In this document: piece by piece, positions 61,870-64,000 of the stretch | Layout: each line of letters begins with the position of its first letter | Numbering within the stretch: the stretch's first letter is position 1 | Origin: Eonycteris spelaea | Taxonomy: Eukaryota > Chordata > Mammalia > Chiroptera > Pteropodidae | Assembly: GCA_003508835.1 (NCBI GenBank) | Contig: PUFA01000022.1 | Coordinates: 2,480,001-2,544,000, forward strand | DNA: 64,000 bases | Reading direction: 5' to 3' | Translations under genes and position numbers: made by a program | Notes under the pieces: model-generated | The model's database searches: none | What the model saw: the letters and a program-made list of their open reading frames with translations, nothing else | Told to the model about the DNA's origin: nothing

Positions 61870-62400
61870 CCTCATTCTTAAGCGCTTAAGGTTGTAACTG
61901 TTCTTGCTCCTGGCTTTCTTGCTGCGGGACCGAATTGTGGATCTTCTCTAAGTGGACCGGCTGTACCTGCGACGTTAGTGCCCGCAGCGTAAGCTGAAGG
62001 GCACACACCTCACGGTGGCACCGTGGCACACAGAACTGATGGGGACAAGAAGTTAACAGACCATTCTTTTGTCTAGACACTGTTCCTCCCAAATTTCAGA
62101 ATAAACAAATTCAAGGCTTACAGCTGCACTGGCGTTCCATGCAGACAAGATGGGTAAACAAAACCTGACTTCCTCCCCGTTAGAGGCGCAGAAGCGGAAA
62201 CACATGCCTCCTGCACTGTACATACCACGCTTCATCAGCCAGAGGAAAGGTCTGGAGGCCGGTGTGCGTGTGCCTCTGTGTGGCGTGTAGACAGATGCCA
62301 CAGGTATTACAGGGTTCGGCTCCTGCCACGCACCATGGATACGATCACCAACGTTATACAGTTTCAATTCACCAACATTAAACCAAGCGCCTACCAAAAC
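61870..62400 (-). other. CpG-dense island with overlapping reverse-strand open frames, unidentified
   Basis: Hand count over 61921-62400: 132 C, 117 G and 22 CpG in 480 bases, so 52% GC and observed/expected about 0.68. On the reverse strand a 114-codon frame (62397-62053) overlaps by 40 bases, in another frame, with a 68-codon frame (62092-61886) ending in a Gln/Glu-rich tail. No domain, membrane segment or known motif is seen in either. A decayed retrocopy of a gene with one frameshift, an exon of an unknown gene, or a small regulatory island would each fit. Confidence 0.35.
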
Positions 62401-62416
62401 TCCGTCTTTTTTAATT

Positions 62417-62436
62417 TATTATTATTATTATTATTT
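62417..62436. repeat. (TTA)n microsatellite
   Basis: About six TTA units at the edge of the CpG-dense island. Confidence 0.9.
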
Positions 62437-64000
62437 TGTCATCACTCTATTTAGGATGAAAGAATAGCAAATTAAATTGGAAAAAAATTCCACCTAAGTC
62501 TTTTTGAGAATTTTTTTTTTAAATCTGGATATCTGGCAAACTGAAAATATATTATTCTATTCTTTCCATGCCATTGTTGCTTTAAAGATATTTACCTATA
62601 ATGGCAGCAGAATTGCCCACAATCTTAGTAAATAAGGCTTGTTTGTATAAGACTGAGTAGGAATAAAAGCAAATGGTCATTTCACATGATATGGAAATTT
62701 GTAAGTGGAAAAGTTAGTTTGAAACACACATATTCACACTATAGTTGTTTCCAATGAACAATCTCTAGTCTATTGATGTTTTTCACTTGCATAATCAGAT
62801 AAATCCTTTTGGTCATTGAGACAGATGCTCTTTGTGTCCCAGGTCACAAACTTTTCAGGCCACATCCAACTTCAGCCACACCTGGCATGGCCACTCATCT
62901 GGAGTAGGCTCTGAGGCTCCCTGCAATCCTGCCTCAGACCTTTCACTGAAGATAAAGCTTTCTTATCCTTCCCGTGGCTACAACCCAAAAAAAGGGAGTG
63001 TGGGAGGTTGAGTTAGAACCTCTGAGGACGATTTTCAGTTTATGAGGGATGATAGAATCCAGGAGACAGACGTTCCAGGCTCCATTCTTAGGCTGGATAA
63101 TGCAGAAAAAAACATTTTGTTCATTTCTCAGAGGTTCCTGTATAAGCAACATTTGCGTGTTGCCTGTAAAGCCACCTTGAAAACATCTTTTGTTGGCTTT
63201 CCTAATTCTCTGTCTCACTCTCCTGTCACTTATTTCCTCTGATCATCTTTCAAACCGTGCATAAGCACCCAAGTCCCGTTTTCTTGCTCTGCCTTTGTGA
63301 ATCCCAGAGTAGACCAGTTACCAGTGAATGAATGTGCTACACAGAACAAGGTGAAATGCACATCTCATAATTATCAGTTAATTTTTCACTACATAATTGT
63401 AACAGATATCATCAAGCGTGTTAACATTTTGAGGGTCTTTAATTGCTTTTAAGAATCTAAGAGAAGATGTAGACCTTCTCCAGAGATAACTCTAAGAAGC
63501 TCCTTTATCAAGGAAATCCCATACATAGTCTGAATTCTGTAAAATTCAGATTGAGAAATTCTGCTTGCTATTATTTTTATAATTAAGATAAAATTTTAGT
63601 TGTTTATTGTGTTCTGCTTCATTTCATGCTATGTAGAAAAATCTGTGAGTAAAATGTCAAGAGCTGCATTTGGCAGATTCAGGTAGATAGCATGACAACA
63701 AGCTGCCCTCTGTGTGACAGGCCAAAGACAATCTCTCTTTTTTTCCTTATCACATCCATATTTTCAATGTATTGGTAAAGTGAATAATTTATAACCATTT
63801 CAAAGAGAGTTTAATATAATATTCTCTAGGGATTACAATGTTCATCAATGGGTAGAAATGGGAGTTAGTAAAAAAAAACACTGTGAGTTAGTAAAGAAAA
63901 CTTAAAAAAAATTTTTTTTGGAAGGATGGGGAAAATAATACACTCCTGAACAAGGAGAATTCTGCACTGTCAAGGTATCATTCTATAAAGAAATTTCATT
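62437..64000. other. Unassigned stretch to window end
   Basis: No gene or named repeat. 62840-63030 is slightly GC-richer; opposing short frames at 62943-63242 have no domain. The window ends in AT-rich DNA. Confidence 0.55.

Overview
The window looks like non-coding nuclear DNA of a placental mammal: an intergenic 'desert' or the inside of a very large intron. The base composition is AT-rich and CpG-poor. I found no convincing protein-coding exon, tRNA, rRNA, snRNA or other RNA gene. What can be identified is a thin layer of old, much mutated interspersed repeats: L1M/L1ME, L2, MIR, ERVL (MLT2-type) LTRs and ERV1-like pieces, plus microsatellites. MLT2-type LTRs and old L1M copies point to a eutherian. 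No Alu, B1/B2, carnivore, ruminant, pig, horse, bat or Afrotherian SINE was recognised in 64 kb, so I do not assign the order. All family names come from reading by eye, without an alignment; subfamily names are approximate and edges may be off by tens of bases.

Layout. 1-6.3 kb: unassigned AT-rich DNA, an ERVL LTR fragment leading into a 300-bp CpG-dense patch (3241-3540), a CA repeat and a reverse MIR. 6.3-9.5 kb: L1ME 3' region, MIR, reverse L1 end, purine-rich microsatellite. 9.8-15.9 kb: L2 copies on both strands, a perfect 54-bp x 3 tandem repeat (11193-11354) and an L1 end with a 5' inversion (14709-15095). 16-24.5 kb: mostly unassigned. 24.6-28.6 kb: an L2 end, then the largest element, a 5'-truncated and decayed L1 with recognisable reverse-transcriptase remains. 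29-36.7 kb: mostly unassigned, with small L1, L2 and MIR pieces. 36.7-37.5 kb: a MIR split by a solo MLT2-type LTR with a visible 5-bp target duplication. 38.6-40 kb: LINE fragment, ERV-type LTR with a polyadenylation signal, L2. 44-47.5 kb: MIR, simple repeats and a slightly GC-richer island with a 122-codon open frame. 47.6-49.1 kb: a patchwork of L1 5' region, a scrap of ERV1-like pol, an LTR tail and an L1 3' end. 52-64 kb: a GC-rich G-run patch, MIR, reverse L2, an LTR-like end, a (GT)n(GC)n tract and a second CpG-dense island (about 61.9-62.4 kb) carrying overlapping reverse-strand open frames that I could not identify.

No set of genes works together here. I do not see a new biological system. 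The items most worth checking are the 54-bp triplicate, the two small CpG-dense islands, the patchwork insertion at 48.4-48.6 kb, and a few perfect hairpins.
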